From a virus: DNA of 46,235 nucleotides. Position 1 is the stretch's first letter. The number at the start of each line of letters is the position of its first letter. The stretch covers positions 1-46,235 of IMG/VR virus record IMGVR_UViG_3300027906_000029; one strand, written 5' to 3'. The notes beneath the pieces are model-generated. The model had not been told where the DNA came from, did not search any database, and saw nothing but the letters and a program-made list of their open reading frames with translations. This document shows positions 1 to 7,184 of the stretch, piece after piece. A program made the position numbers and the translations under genes.

Positions 1-231
1 ACAATTTTCTATACCATCAGAGATCATATCATCTCTAAACATATAGTTCACAAAGTTTGGTTTATATGATAGGTGTGTAGCAATCTTTAAAAAACACTCA
101 CCAAGATAATTTGTAATACGTGGTTTTGGAAGATCATTCTCCTTTGCATCGGCAACCTTTTCCCTATAAACAATTAGTGCTTCTAATAGTTGTTTGTTAT
201 TTACGTAGTGTTCTGATTTCTTTTTAGGCAT
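1..231 (-). CDS. 55: Late-transcription sigma factor gp55, N-terminal part
   Basis: The frame starts with the ATG at 231 and leaves the window after 77 codons without a stop. It reads MPKKKSEHYVNNKQLLEALI, then KPRITNYLGECFLKIATHLS and YKPNFVNYMFRDDMISDGIE. This matches cyanophage gp55 (T4: 185 aa), whose N-terminal and sigma region 2-like residues (YK.NF..Y.FR.DMI.DGIEN) bind the core polymerase and the late promoter. gp55 directs host RNA polymerase to TATAAATA sites. An earlier ATG five bases upstream is out of frame. It has its own strong early-type promoter. The C-terminus lies outside the window. Confidence 0.88.
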   Translation of the reverse strand, partial: MPKKKSEHYVNNKQLLEALIVYREKVADAKENDLPKPRITNYLGECFLKIATHLSYKPNFVNYMFRDDMISDGIENC

Positions 232-263
232 AGCATTGTTGTTCCCGTCTTAAACATGTAAGT

Positions 264-291
264 ATTATAACATATTTCTCAGGCTTGACAA
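264..291 (-). promoter_or_regulatory. Strong sigma70-type (extended -10) promoter for gene 55
   Basis: On the minus strand, -35 TTGTCA (286-291) and -10 TATAAT (264-269) are separated by 16 bases. The -10 is preceded by TGT, giving an extended TGnTATAAT. It lies in the only sizeable gap (232-340), about 32 bases before the gene 55 ATG. It is a host-type, hence early/middle, promoter, in contrast to the TATAAATA sites elsewhere. Confidence 0.8.
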
Positions 292-340
292 GTTATCAAA
301 TTGTGATTAGAATACCTTTGTAAGGGTTGATGGGAAATAT

Positions 341-772
341 CTAGCTTTCTTTTGTATTCATCTTAAAAATATCTTCTAGTTTTTTTCGAGCAGAGTCTAC
401 ACTGTCCAAATATCCCATATCACTGGATACATCAACTTTTCCTTGGATATGTGATGAATTAAACCTAACTGTCTCATTATGAGACTCTTCAATGTATTTG
501 TTGTAAATAGAAATTATTTTCTCATCTCTACTTTCAGATATAGTAACAACTTTGTCATATTTTAAAATAAAAATATCATCATCAGCTAGTTCTAACCAAG
601 ACTTAACTTTAACATAAGATGCTCCACCAGGATGATTAATCATATTCATCACTACAGGATTATGAAGAATAAGACTAGGATTTGGATCCTCACTTTCTTC
701 ATCAACACAAGTTAATGCTAGGATCTCTTCCCCTGATATTAATTTTATTATGGCGTAGAACTCTTCTCCCAT
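341..772 (-). CDS. Conserved phage protein of unknown function, LSm-like N-terminus (143 aa)
   Basis: The 143-residue product begins MGEEFYAIIKLISGEEILAL, and the first 80 residues show short beta strands with (I/V)(I)KLISGEEI.A.., LILHNPVVMNMI, SWLELADDDIFILKYDKVVT. That pattern (a 'sGeei.a.v' strand turn, then a late 'i.l...v' strand) is reminiscent of the LSm/Sm beta-barrel. The last 60 residues are charged and helical (YNKYIEESHN..., VDSARKKLEDIFKMN). A protein of this type between uvsW and gene 55 is frequent in cyanophage myoviruses. It could bind RNA, but that is inferred from a loose fold impression. The ATG overlaps the uvsW stop (TAATG). Confidence 0.65.
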   Translation of the reverse strand: MGEEFYAIIKLISGEEILALTCVDEESEDPNPSLILHNPVVMNMINHPGGASYVKVKSWLELADDDIFILKYDKVVTISESRDEKIISIYNKYIEESHNETVRFNSSHIQGKVDVSSDMGYLDSVDSARKKLEDIFKMNTKES

Positions 773-2235
773 TAGTTTTTCAGTGGTATGTTAACTATAT
801 CATAATTAAACTTTTCTTCGTTGTAAACTTTAATTCTTTCTATAAGATGGTTTAATGTGTAATTTTTTCTAGATTTATAACGAATATCATCAGCAATGTC
901 ATATAAGGTTGCTTTGGACTTATTATCTCCTTTTCTTAGAACTCTTCCGATAGATTGGAGATTTCTAATTCTAGACTTAGACGGAGAAGCAAAAATGACG
1001 TTGTGAAGGTTTTTAATATTAATACCTGTGGAGAATGTTCCATAAGACGCTACAATGATTGCATTATCTTCTCTTTCAGTGATATCACGAACCTTTTCTC
1101 TATCTTGGGTATCTACACCACCATGTACAAAAAATACATGACGACTATCACTTGTATTATTATTTATCATTTCATATAGTGGTTGCCCATGCCCTTCTAC
1201 TCTAGCATAAAGGATCAAAGTATTTCCTTTAAGATCAAGTGCTAAGTTTTTAATAAAATTATTTCTACGTGTGTGTCCGATAATATACTTAACTTCTTCT
1301 TCAAATGTTTCAAATTTATTCGGTGGGTGTTTCAATAGAAGCACATTGATATCCAGTTTCGCCAAATGCCCCTTCTTCATTAGCTCCTCAGTTTTTATGA
1401 TCTTATAGGAAGGTCCAAACAATCCCTCAAGAACCCATTTATGTGTCTGAGTTCCATCTAAAGTTCCTGTAAATCCATAACGATATTTTGCATCAGAAAG
1501 TTTTGTCATTATAGATATAAGTGATTTTGACTTAAACTGGTGAGCCTCATCCCCAATCACAACAGAGAATCTCTCAAAATACTTTCTGGGGAGTTTGTAG
1601 ATTGATTGCCACGTAGTAATAATGACTTGAGAGTTCGTCTCTCTTTCTTTACCAGCGTATATCTTGTGACAAAATGAGCCTACATTCCAGCCGTAATCTT
1701 CAAAGTCTTTATACATCTGCTCTACTAGCGAAGTCGTCGGAACAACTATCAGAATATTTTCTCCTTTCTCTACAAAATAGCGAGAAATCCCATATATCAT
1801 TAGGGATTTTCCAGAGGCAGTTGGGGATATTAACAACTTTCTATTATACCTTAGAGCGTCGTATATTGCTTCAATCTGATAATCTCTAGGTTTATGTCTT
1901 GATATTCCTTTGACGTAATCTTTTACACCTTGCTTTGAAATCATTTCATTGACTTCAAAGGGAGCACCATAATGTTTATTAATTAAAAATTCATAGGTAT
2001 ATTCATGATCTTTACAGAATTGAACTATCCTATCTAATAAACCAACATATATCTCTTTCGTATTAATATTAAACAGTCTTATCTTACCGTCCCAAAATTT
2101 CTTCTTATAAGCAGGTGAGAACTTTGCACCAGGTACTTCAAAAGTAAACTGATCTGCTAATTCATAATATACATGTGGTTCTGCCTGTACATACAGAAAC
2201 ACTTCATTTTTCTTTGTAATAACCAAGTGTGACAT
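772..2235 (-). CDS. uvsW: RNA-DNA/branch-migration helicase UvsW
   Basis: The 487-residue protein is a superfamily 2 helicase of UvsW type (T4: 587 aa with UvsW.1; core of about 500). Motifs seen: Q-like RDYQ (117-120), Walker A SPTASGKS (137-144), motif Ia VVPTTSL, motif II DEAH (229-232), motif III FTGTLDG (255-261), motif IV/V SYGTFSTGINIKNLHNVIFA and motif VI QSIGRVLRKG. The N-terminal 90 residues (FEVPGAKFSPAYKKKFWDGK, IRLFN) form the small substrate-binding domain. UvsW unwinds R-loops and branched DNA, switching replication from origin- to recombination-dependent mode. Its stop overlaps the next start as TAATG. Confidence 0.94.
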   Translation of the reverse strand: MSHLVITKKNEVFLYVQAEPHVYYELADQFTFEVPGAKFSPAYKKKFWDGKIRLFNINTKEIYVGLLDRIVQFCKDHEYTYEFLINKHYGAPFEVNEMISKQGVKDYVKGISRHKPRDYQIEAIYDALRYNRKLLISPTASGKSLMIYGISRYFVEKGENILIVVPTTSLVEQMYKDFEDYGWNVGSFCHKIYAGKERETNSQVIITTWQSIYKLPRKYFERFSVVIGDEAHQFKSKSLISIMTKLSDAKYRYGFTGTLDGTQTHKWVLEGLFGPSYKIIKTEELMKKGHLAKLDINVLLLKHPPNKFETFEEEVKYIIGHTRRNNFIKNLALDLKGNTLILYARVEGHGQPLYEMINNNTSDSRHVFFVHGGVDTQDREKVRDITEREDNAIIVASYGTFSTGINIKNLHNVIFASPSKSRIRNLQSIGRVLRKGDNKSKATLYDIADDIRYKSRKNYTLNHLIERIKVYNEEKFNYDIVNIPLKN

Positions 2236-2255
2236 GAATCTGTCTCATATGGTTT

Positions 2256-2264
2256 TATTTATCA
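2256..2264 (-). promoter_or_regulatory. Late-promoter candidate overlapping the uvsY stop, upstream of uvsW
   Basis: The minus strand reads TGATAAATA, where TGA is the uvsY stop and GATAAATA is one mismatch from TATAAATA. It ends 20 bases before the uvsW ATG. In T4 uvsW is expressed late, from a late promoter, which agrees with a site here. Confidence 0.5.
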
Positions 2265-2693
2265 CCCAAATCCAGACTGGAATTTATGCCATTCTATAGC
2301 ATTTTTTATTTGATAAGTTCTGTTACTAAGTGCTCTAATTATTTCTTCTAGGAATTTTAAAGTAGCATCATAGTATCTTATCTTCATATCTATCTTACTA
2401 AGCTTCTCATCTGCTTCTAAATGCCTCTGTACTGCGTCTTTTTCTCTAACCTTATACGGAAATGGTTCTTCGGCATAAACCTCTGCTGGTGCTTTACCAG
2501 TGTAGAAATTATATCGTTCTAATTTTATTTTACTATGCTGCTCTCTTGCACGTTCACGCATTAAAGTAATAGTATTATAGATCGTATAATACTTTGCGTG
2601 TAATTGAGGAGTTTTTAACGATTCATCATGTAGATTATCAGGGTCAATGACAGCATCTCGCTCCCACATCTCCTGAATTTTATCAAGGTTCAT
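2262..2693 (-). CDS. uvsY: Recombination mediator UvsY
   Basis: The 143-residue product matches T4 UvsY (137 aa) in length and pattern: MNLDKIQEMWERDAVIDPDN at the start, then TPQLHAKYYTIYNTITLMRE (about 28-47), KLERYNFYTGKAPAEVYAEE, and a C-terminal helix LEEIIRALSNRTYQIKNAIE with WHKFQSGFG. UvsY loads the UvsX recombinase on gp32-coated single-stranded DNA during recombination-dependent replication. It is helical and basic/acidic mixed as expected. The start overlaps the preceding stop (ATGA), and its own TGA stop is part of a candidate late promoter for uvsW. Confidence 0.9.
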   Translation of the reverse strand: MNLDKIQEMWERDAVIDPDNLHDESLKTPQLHAKYYTIYNTITLMRERAREQHSKIKLERYNFYTGKAPAEVYAEEPFPYKVREKDAVQRHLEADEKLSKIDMKIRYYDATLKFLEEIIRALSNRTYQIKNAIEWHKFQSGFG

Positions 2694-3235
2694 AAGGGTG
2701 TTCTATGATCTGGTTTTACTATATTATACACAGTATACTTGAAAGATGCCTCTGCTGTAAAGTAGTTGATATCTGTTTCTGTTGAATCAAATTCTAAAGA
2801 AGTTATTGATGTTGGAAATAAATCACTAAATTTTACAATAGCCATTGTTTGGAAATTAGAGTTTAATATCCTAAGAGATCCATCACTGAACTGTTCGTTC
2901 ATATCTCTTTGACCATCTTCATCAGTAGTCTTATTAGTAAACTGTTGAGGAGTTTCTGGAAAACCTAGACCAGTCAACCAATTATGAATAGACATATAAT
3001 TTTCTAAATTCTCATCAACTAAGAACCTAAGAGAGAAATCACCATATTGTAATTTCTCACCAGGAATGTCAATATCCTTTAAATAACCAGGTTGTATTAT
3101 AGTTCCAAGTACTATCTCTGGTATTCTAGCAGAATTTGAAAAGAATGATGCTTTTGGGAATTTAGCTAAGTCAAATTTAAATCCTACTGGTGCAAGGAAA
3201 TTCCTATTCTGTATCTGATTTACAAAGGCAGACAT
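2690..3235 (-). CDS. 3: Tail-completion protein with tube-like fold, probable gp3
   Basis: The 181-residue protein reads MSAFVNQIQNRNFLAPVGFK, then SARIPEIVLGTIIQPGYLKD, IDIPGEKLQYGDFSLRFLVD, MSIHNWLTGLGFP and MAIVKFSDLFPTSITSLEFD. In cyanophage myoviruses the gene at this place, between 23 and uvsY, is usually annotated as gp3 (tail tube terminator / sheath stabiliser; T4 gp3 is 176 aa). The layout also parallels gp19 in this window: a beta start, an IP..(L/I) strand, an 'iPG(e/d)(k/r)(l/t)(q/f)..(d/t)(f/w)' stretch, and a W in the helix after it. It is therefore a tube-fold protein; whether it caps the tube or forms another tail ring is less sure. Its stop overlaps the uvsY start (ATGA). 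Confidence 0.65.
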   Translation of the reverse strand: MSAFVNQIQNRNFLAPVGFKFDLAKFPKASFFSNSARIPEIVLGTIIQPGYLKDIDIPGEKLQYGDFSLRFLVDENLENYMSIHNWLTGLGFPETPQQFTNKTTDEDGQRDMNEQFSDGSLRILNSNFQTMAIVKFSDLFPTSITSLEFDSTETDINYFTAEASFKYTVYNIVKPDHRTPL

Positions 3236-3238
3236 TTA

Positions 3239-3511
3239 TTAGTTCCAAAGTTTATTTACTTTTGCTTCAAGGTCAAGAATTTTAGCATGATCAGAAGTTA
3301 GATCAACTACAGTACTACCACCGCCAGGTGTTTGAAGTTCTTTAACTGCTTTTTCAAGAGCATCAAGTCTATCATCAACTTTTTTCTGGGTAGCACCAGT
3401 AGGAGTTGGATGTGCTTGTGCTTCTAATGCTTTAAGTCTTGCTTCTACTTCCACATCATACTTAGACATAGATGCTCCAGTTGAAGAGACAGATGCTTTT
3501 CCTTTTGCCAT
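3239..3511 (-). CDS. Small coiled-coil virion-associated protein (90 aa)
   Basis: The 90-residue protein has a Ser/Gly-rich start (MAKGKASVSSTGASMSKYDV), two heptad-like helices (VEVEARLKALEAQ and KKVDDRLDALEKAVKELQ) separated by a Pro/Gly/Thr linker, then a Gly-rich break (TPGGGST) and a last helix (HAKILDLEAKVNKLWN). It looks like a short oligomerising rod, perhaps a structural or linker protein. I do not recognise a family name. It starts a new unit after the gene 23 terminator and precedes the probable gp3 by 3 bases. Confidence 0.6.
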   Translation of the reverse strand: MAKGKASVSSTGASMSKYDVEVEARLKALEAQAHPTPTGATQKKVDDRLDALEKAVKELQTPGGGSTVVDLTSDHAKILDLEAKVNKLWN

Positions 3512-3540
3512 TTTAATAACTCAAAATATTCTATATGTTT

Positions 3541-3549
3541 TATTTAGAC
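3541..3549 (-). promoter_or_regulatory. Late-promoter candidate after the gene 23 terminator
   Basis: The minus strand reads GTCTAAATA, one mismatch from TATAAATA. It lies directly after the terminator and ends 29 bases before the ATG at 3511, so a new transcript could begin here for the coiled-coil protein, the probable gp3, and uvsY. Confidence 0.5.
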
Positions 3550-3550
3550 A

Positions 3551-3581
3551 AGAAAAAAGACCCTCCGAAGAGAGTCTTTTG
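3551..3581 (-). terminator. Intrinsic terminator after gene 23
   Basis: On the minus strand an 8-bp stem AGACTCTC / GAGGGTCT (one T-G wobble) encloses a TTCG tetraloop and is followed by six T's. It starts about 22 bases beyond the gene 23 stop and separates the capsid transcript from the next unit, which has its own promoter candidate just downstream. Confidence 0.88.
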
Positions 3582-3599
3582 AGAAGTATGTAATATGAA

Positions 3600-4994
3600 T
3601 TACATTAGGTTGTTAACACGTACTCTTCTGTAGTATGCGTTAGCGTTGGCGTTAAGAGCACCTGAACCTTGAGTAGTTCCTTGTGCGAATGGGTTTGCTA
3701 CGATTCCGTAACGAGTCTTAAAGCCAATTTTTGGCTGGAAGGTGTTCTCACCAACTGCACGAACCATCTGTAGAGGAACGTAAGGGCAATAGAACAGACC
3801 AGCATCATAAGGAGATGAACCTTTGTAACCAGCAACGTAGTACTGAGAAGCAGCAACGTTAGCAGCATAAGGATCGATGTATACCTTGAACTTACCGCCA
3901 AGTACACCAGCAAATGTATTGCCTGTGTCATCAACGTTAAGGTTAGCGTTAAGAGCAGGAGTATAATCCAATACACCAGCCATAGTTAGAGCACTTGCAA
4001 CGTCTGCAGAGCAGAGGATTACATTACCCTTCCCACGACGAGTCTCTTGGGCGATTGCGTTAGCATCACGCTCAATTTGGAAGATTAGACCCTTGAATTT
4101 CTCAACTGACCACCTACCATTACTATCAACGTCTAGGTCGAAAGTACCAGCAGATGCTGTGTTTGCTTGAGCACCAGACTTAGCAGTTCTGTAGATAGTT
4201 CTGATAACTTCACGGTTAATTTCAGCAAGAATCTCTGTAGAGAGAATGTTTGCTAATTCCGCTTCAGCATTCAGACCATGAATTGCTTTCAAGTCTTGAG
4301 CGAGCTCTAGTGAGTACTCAGCCTTTAACGCACGAGACTTAGCGGTAACTGTGACCTTCTCGATTGAGAATGCCATCTGGTTGAAGTTATCACCAGAAGT
4401 ACCTAAATCTTCAGCGTCATCGGTACGCATACCTTGACCGACTGTGTACTGAGTTGCGGTCTGTGAACCTTGTGGGTTAAGTAGACCTGGGTTTGTTCCC
4501 TGTTGTAGGGTAGAACCGATACCAACTGAAGCACCAGTCATGCCGTTGGTAACGTCGAAGCCTTCATTCTGGCCAGAGAAGGCTGAATCTGCTTCATCGA
4601 AGAATGCTTCAGTTCCACTGTTAGAAGTGTAACGTGAACGCATTGCGAAAATAAGTCCTGTTGGTCCGTTCATTGGTTGAACACCAGCAAGGTCATATGC
4701 GACCAAGTTAGGCATTGAACGTCTGATTAGACTGATAAGCACTGGGTCGAAACCTGCGGTTGGACCTGTTGCTGTTGCACTAGCACTGAAACCTGCATTA
4801 GATCCAGATGCTGTACTGTTTGTTGGAGTCTCAGAAAGGAATTCTCTTTCTTCCTTAATTGACTGTTCTTGGTTCTCCAGAAGAACGGCTGTTACCATTC
4901 TACGATGACTGTCCTTAATTGGATCAAGACCTTCGTAGTCTAGTAGCGGAGCCCACTTCTCCTGCAGTGACTCCTGATTAATAGGGGCTTGCAT
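3600..4994 (-). CDS. 23: Major capsid protein gp23
   Basis: The 464-residue product is a gp23 major head protein. The N-terminal scaffold-proximal piece (MQAPINQESLQEKWAPLLDY, EGLDPIKD, VTAVLLENQEQS) precedes a probable gp21 cleavage site at FLSE (Glu55). Mature-domain signatures include LISLIRRSMPNLVAYDLAGV, QPMNGPTGLIFAMRSRY, EKVTVTAKSRALKAEYSLEL, AQDLKAIHGLNAEAELANIL, EINREVIRTIYRTAKSGAQ and VYIDPYAA with CPYVPLQMVRAVGENTF. The HK97-like fold forms the icosahedral shell. T4 gp23 is 521 aa; marine forms are usually shorter, as here. A clear SD-like AAAAAGGT lies before the ATG, and a strong terminator follows its stop by about 20 bases. Confidence 0.96.
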   Translation of the reverse strand: MQAPINQESLQEKWAPLLDYEGLDPIKDSHRRMVTAVLLENQEQSIKEEREFLSETPTNSTASGSNAGFSASATATGPTAGFDPVLISLIRRSMPNLVAYDLAGVQPMNGPTGLIFAMRSRYTSNSGTEAFFDEADSAFSGQNEGFDVTNGMTGASVGIGSTLQQGTNPGLLNPQGSQTATQYTVGQGMRTDDAEDLGTSGDNFNQMAFSIEKVTVTAKSRALKAEYSLELAQDLKAIHGLNAEAELANILSTEILAEINREVIRTIYRTAKSGAQANTASAGTFDLDVDSNGRWSVEKFKGLIFQIERDANAIAQETRRGKGNVILCSADVASALTMAGVLDYTPALNANLNVDDTGNTFAGVLGGKFKVYIDPYAANVAASQYYVAGYKGSSPYDAGLFYCPYVPLQMVRAVGENTFQPKIGFKTRYGIVANPFAQGTTQGSGALNANANAYYRRVRVNNLM

Positions 4995-5022
4995 TTTACC
5001 TTTTTAAAAGATTTGGGTTTGA

Positions 5023-5031
5023 AATTTATGA
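5023..5031 (-). promoter_or_regulatory. Weak late-promoter candidate upstream of gene 23
   Basis: The minus strand reads TCATAAATT, two mismatches from TATAAATA. It lies in the gap between genes 22 and 23 and ends 28 bases before the gene 23 ATG, the normal spacing. A 6-bp inverted repeat (ATGATT/AATCAT) overlaps it. T4 gene 23 has a strong late promoter, so one is expected here, but this match is imperfect. Confidence 0.35.
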
Positions 5032-5039
5032 TTTAAAAA

Positions 5040-6215
5040 TCATTTCTTGGAAACTTTACTCAAAGTCTGAAGATATCTGTCCATAGAAGCACTTGGTGCG
5101 TTCTGATATGAAGTAGATTCTTTTTCTTCAGATAAGTTCTCTGATTCGTCTCTCTGGATGCCAGCATTCTCAGGGAAATATGACTTCCGAAGAGTTACTA
5201 GTTTCTCACGATAGGATTCTTCACTTTCAAACTCAACGTTTTCTGCAAGAGATGCGAACTTGTCCTTTTGACTAAGGGCAAGACCTTCAGCTACATCAGC
5301 AAATATTACATCTGCAGATGATTCAGCTAATCTCTTATTGAGCGAAACATTTTTCTCTATTTGCTCATTGAGTTTTGCTTCCATTTCATCAAGTTTATCT
5401 ACCATGCTCTCGATAACATTGTATTTTTCTTCAGGGATAGTTACATAATGTTCTTCAAAAAGACTCTTCATTCCAACTAGGAATGATTCTGTCATTTCGG
5501 TCTTAAGACCGTGCTCAACTGCGAGTTGATTTTCAGCAACCCACTCGTCGGCAACATATTCTAGATATGAATCAACACGCTCTGTTAATTCATTTTTGAT
5601 TGAAGCAACTTGCTCAACCAAATTCTCTTCGTGCTCAGACTTAACTTGCTCTTTCATTTCAGCAACTTTAGCCTTGATAGCAGCTTCAAAGATAGTACGT
5701 GCTTTATCTTGATTTTCTTCAGATAATTCAAGACCAGCAACAAGAGCATTGAGGTCTTCTTCGACATCAATCTTCTCTTCTACTACTTCTGCTTCAGTAG
5801 TTTCTTCTTCAGCAACTACTTCATCCGTTGATGTTTCTTCTTCTGAAACAACTGTTCCTTCTTCATTAGCAGGATCTTCAGAAACAACCTCTTGGTCTGC
5901 TTCTAATTCTACTTGATCTCCAGCGTTTTGAAGTTTTGCACCTGGCTTAACATCTCCAGACTTCTCAGCAGACTTAGCACCTTTGTTTACAACATCTGAA
6001 ACTGTTTTCAGAGTTGCTCCAGGCGTTTTTAGTTTTGCTGAATCGTCATCAGGCTTATAGTTTTCAGGAGTAGGACCACCAAGGTCTTCTACTGATCCAC
6101 TATTACCAGGGGTAATACCAGCGACCTTTTCTTGAGGCATTGCTGGTTTAGCACCCTTGGTTACTACGTTTTCTTCGATGTTTTCCATGTCTTGTAAATC
6201 TGTACCAACGGACAT
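5040..6215 (-). CDS. 22: Prohead core scaffold protein gp22
   Basis: The 391-residue protein is longer than T4 gp22 (269 aa) but has its character: highly acidic, Ala/Glu/Lys-rich, mainly helical and coiled-coil. The N-terminal 130 residues are low-complexity (ENVVTKGAKPAMPQEKVAGI; long Glu/Val/Thr runs around 100-145). From about residue 150 on, it resembles gp22 proper: LNALVAGLELSEENQDKART, IFEAAIKAKVAEMKEQVKSE, LKTEMTESFLVGMKSLFEEH, and YNVIESMVDKLDEMEAKLNE. It forms the internal core around which gp23 assembles, and is degraded by gp21. It has a CTATAAATA late promoter and is followed by gene 23 after a 45-base gap. Confidence 0.88.
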   Translation of the reverse strand: MSVGTDLQDMENIEENVVTKGAKPAMPQEKVAGITPGNSGSVEDLGGPTPENYKPDDDSAKLKTPGATLKTVSDVVNKGAKSAEKSGDVKPGAKLQNAGDQVELEADQEVVSEDPANEEGTVVSEEETSTDEVVAEEETTEAEVVEEKIDVEEDLNALVAGLELSEENQDKARTIFEAAIKAKVAEMKEQVKSEHEENLVEQVASIKNELTERVDSYLEYVADEWVAENQLAVEHGLKTEMTESFLVGMKSLFEEHYVTIPEEKYNVIESMVDKLDEMEAKLNEQIEKNVSLNKRLAESSADVIFADVAEGLALSQKDKFASLAENVEFESEESYREKLVTLRKSYFPENAGIQRDESENLSEEKESTSYQNAPSASMDRYLQTLSKVSKK

Positions 6216-6246
6216 TGTTGTTATGATTAGTTAATTAATCTGTATT

Positions 6247-6255
6247 TATTTATAG
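6247..6255 (-). promoter_or_regulatory. T4-type late promoter upstream of gene 22
   Basis: The minus strand reads CTATAAATA, an exact TATAAATA core, starting 3 bases after the gene 21 stop and ending 31 bases before the gene 22 ATG at 6215. It would drive scaffold and capsid expression. Confidence 0.7.
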
Positions 6256-6258
6256 ATC

Positions 6259-6909
6259 TTAAAGATTTGATAGAAAATCGTTGAATAGTTCCAACTTCCT
6301 TTCATCTAGTCTTTTTTGATCAACAAGAGTATTAATTCTCTTTTGTGTTCTTTCTGCGAGTTGTTCACGAAGACTTCCACCTTCCCAAATCCACTCCTTT
6401 CCTTCCATGATTCCTGATACAAAAGCATCAGGTGCAGATGGATCTGCAACGATATCAGCAGCAGTTGCTAACATAAAGTCTTCACCAACTACTTTGTATC
6501 CTTCATTACTAGTTTGAAGTGATCCAACACCACGAGATGAAACTCCAAGTGTTACACCTTCACCAATAAGAGATTTTGCAATCTTACCCATAGGTGTATC
6601 AAGTAGTTGTGCTTTACCCATATAATTATTTCCTTCTCTACGAAGTTGTGTAATTTTATGAGAAACACGATCTAAGTTTACAGTAGGACCATCTGGATGT
6701 CCAAGTTCACCTAAAGCACGACCTTTATTAATAAAAGATTCGCTATAGCGACCAACTTCACGATTAAGAGTGTCTATAGGATACATACGACCATTACGGT
6801 TCTTTATATTTCCTTGTAAGAAAACACCCTCAATATACATTTTTTTGTTAGCACCTTTTCCTTCGGTGATAAACTTAACGTTAGATACTTCTTCTGTAAT
6901 TAGTTTCAT
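6259..6909 (-). CDS. 21: Prohead core protease gp21
   Basis: The 216-residue protein is a gp21-type serine protease (T4: 212 aa). His71 lies in GELGHPDGPTV and Ser124 or Ser125 in GVTLGVSSRGVGSL, the two catalytic motifs of this herpesvirus-assemblin-like fold. NGRMYPIDTLNREVGRY (39-55) and AADIVADPSAPDAFVSGIME (150-169) are also conserved. It degrades the scaffold and trims gp23 during head maturation, cutting after Glu in (L/I)xE sites. The FLSE sequence at gp23 residues 52-55 is a good substrate. The gene is followed by a CTATAAATA late promoter for gene 22. Confidence 0.92.
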   Translation of the reverse strand: MKLITEEVSNVKFITEGKGANKKMYIEGVFLQGNIKNRNGRMYPIDTLNREVGRYSESFINKGRALGELGHPDGPTVNLDRVSHKITQLRREGNNYMGKAQLLDTPMGKIAKSLIGEGVTLGVSSRGVGSLQTSNEGYKVVGEDFMLATAADIVADPSAPDAFVSGIMEGKEWIWEGGSLREQLAERTQKRINTLVDQKRLDERKLELFNDFLSNL

Positions 6910-6914
6910 TTTTC

Positions 6915-7184
6915 TTAGTTACTATATCCTATTGCAGAAGCTTTAACTCCAGCATTTGCAGCGAACACACCTTGAAGTGGTTCTTTTTCCAATTCAACCG
7001 AGTCACCACCTGCTAAAGTGAATGAACCAACGACTGATCCACCAACTGATGCTACTAGTGTGACTAGATGTGCATTAGAAGTTGTATTCACAACACGAAC
7101 TAATCGTGCATTACTAAAAATATTAGCACCAGCAGTATTAGTGCCTAATGCGGCCTCTGCACCTTTTATTAAAAGTCTAGCCAT
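6915..7184 (-). CDS. Small beta-rich protein in the gp68 slot (89 aa)
   Basis: The 89-residue protein MARLLIKGAEAALGTNTAGA... is rich in Ala, Val, Ser and Gly with alternating hydrophobic strands (ARLVRVVNTTSNAHLVTLVA, GGSVVGSFTLAGGDSVELEK). This predicts a small beta-sandwich, quite different from the charged helical T4 gp68 that occupies this position. It has no Cys and only one short acidic cluster. Lying between the core protein and the protease, it is likely a head protein (for example a decoration or minor capsid protein), but I do not recognise the family. The start overlaps the gp67-like gene by 8 bases; gene 21 follows 5 bases on. Confidence 0.6.
   Translation of the reverse strand: MARLLIKGAEAALGTNTAGANIFSNARLVRVVNTTSNAHLVTLVASVGGSVVGSFTLAGGDSVELEKEPLQGVFAANAGVKASAIGYSN

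Noticed and set aside
955-1179. Plus-strand frames such as this one, and those at 1674-1889, 7917-8138, 9290-9704, 9899-10105, 11563-12041, 32560-32844 and 41706-41910
   Set aside because: Each lies antisense within a well-supported minus-strand gene and gives no recognisable protein; they are shadows caused by codon bias.
3698-3976. 92-codon minus-strand frame in gene 23
   Set aside because: It is in another frame of the major capsid gene; the Leu/Thr-rich product is a typical frame-shifted artefact.
5028-5043. Inverted repeat at the gene 22 stop as terminator
   Set aside because: The stem ATGATT/AATCAT is only 6 bp, AT-rich, and lacks a following T run.
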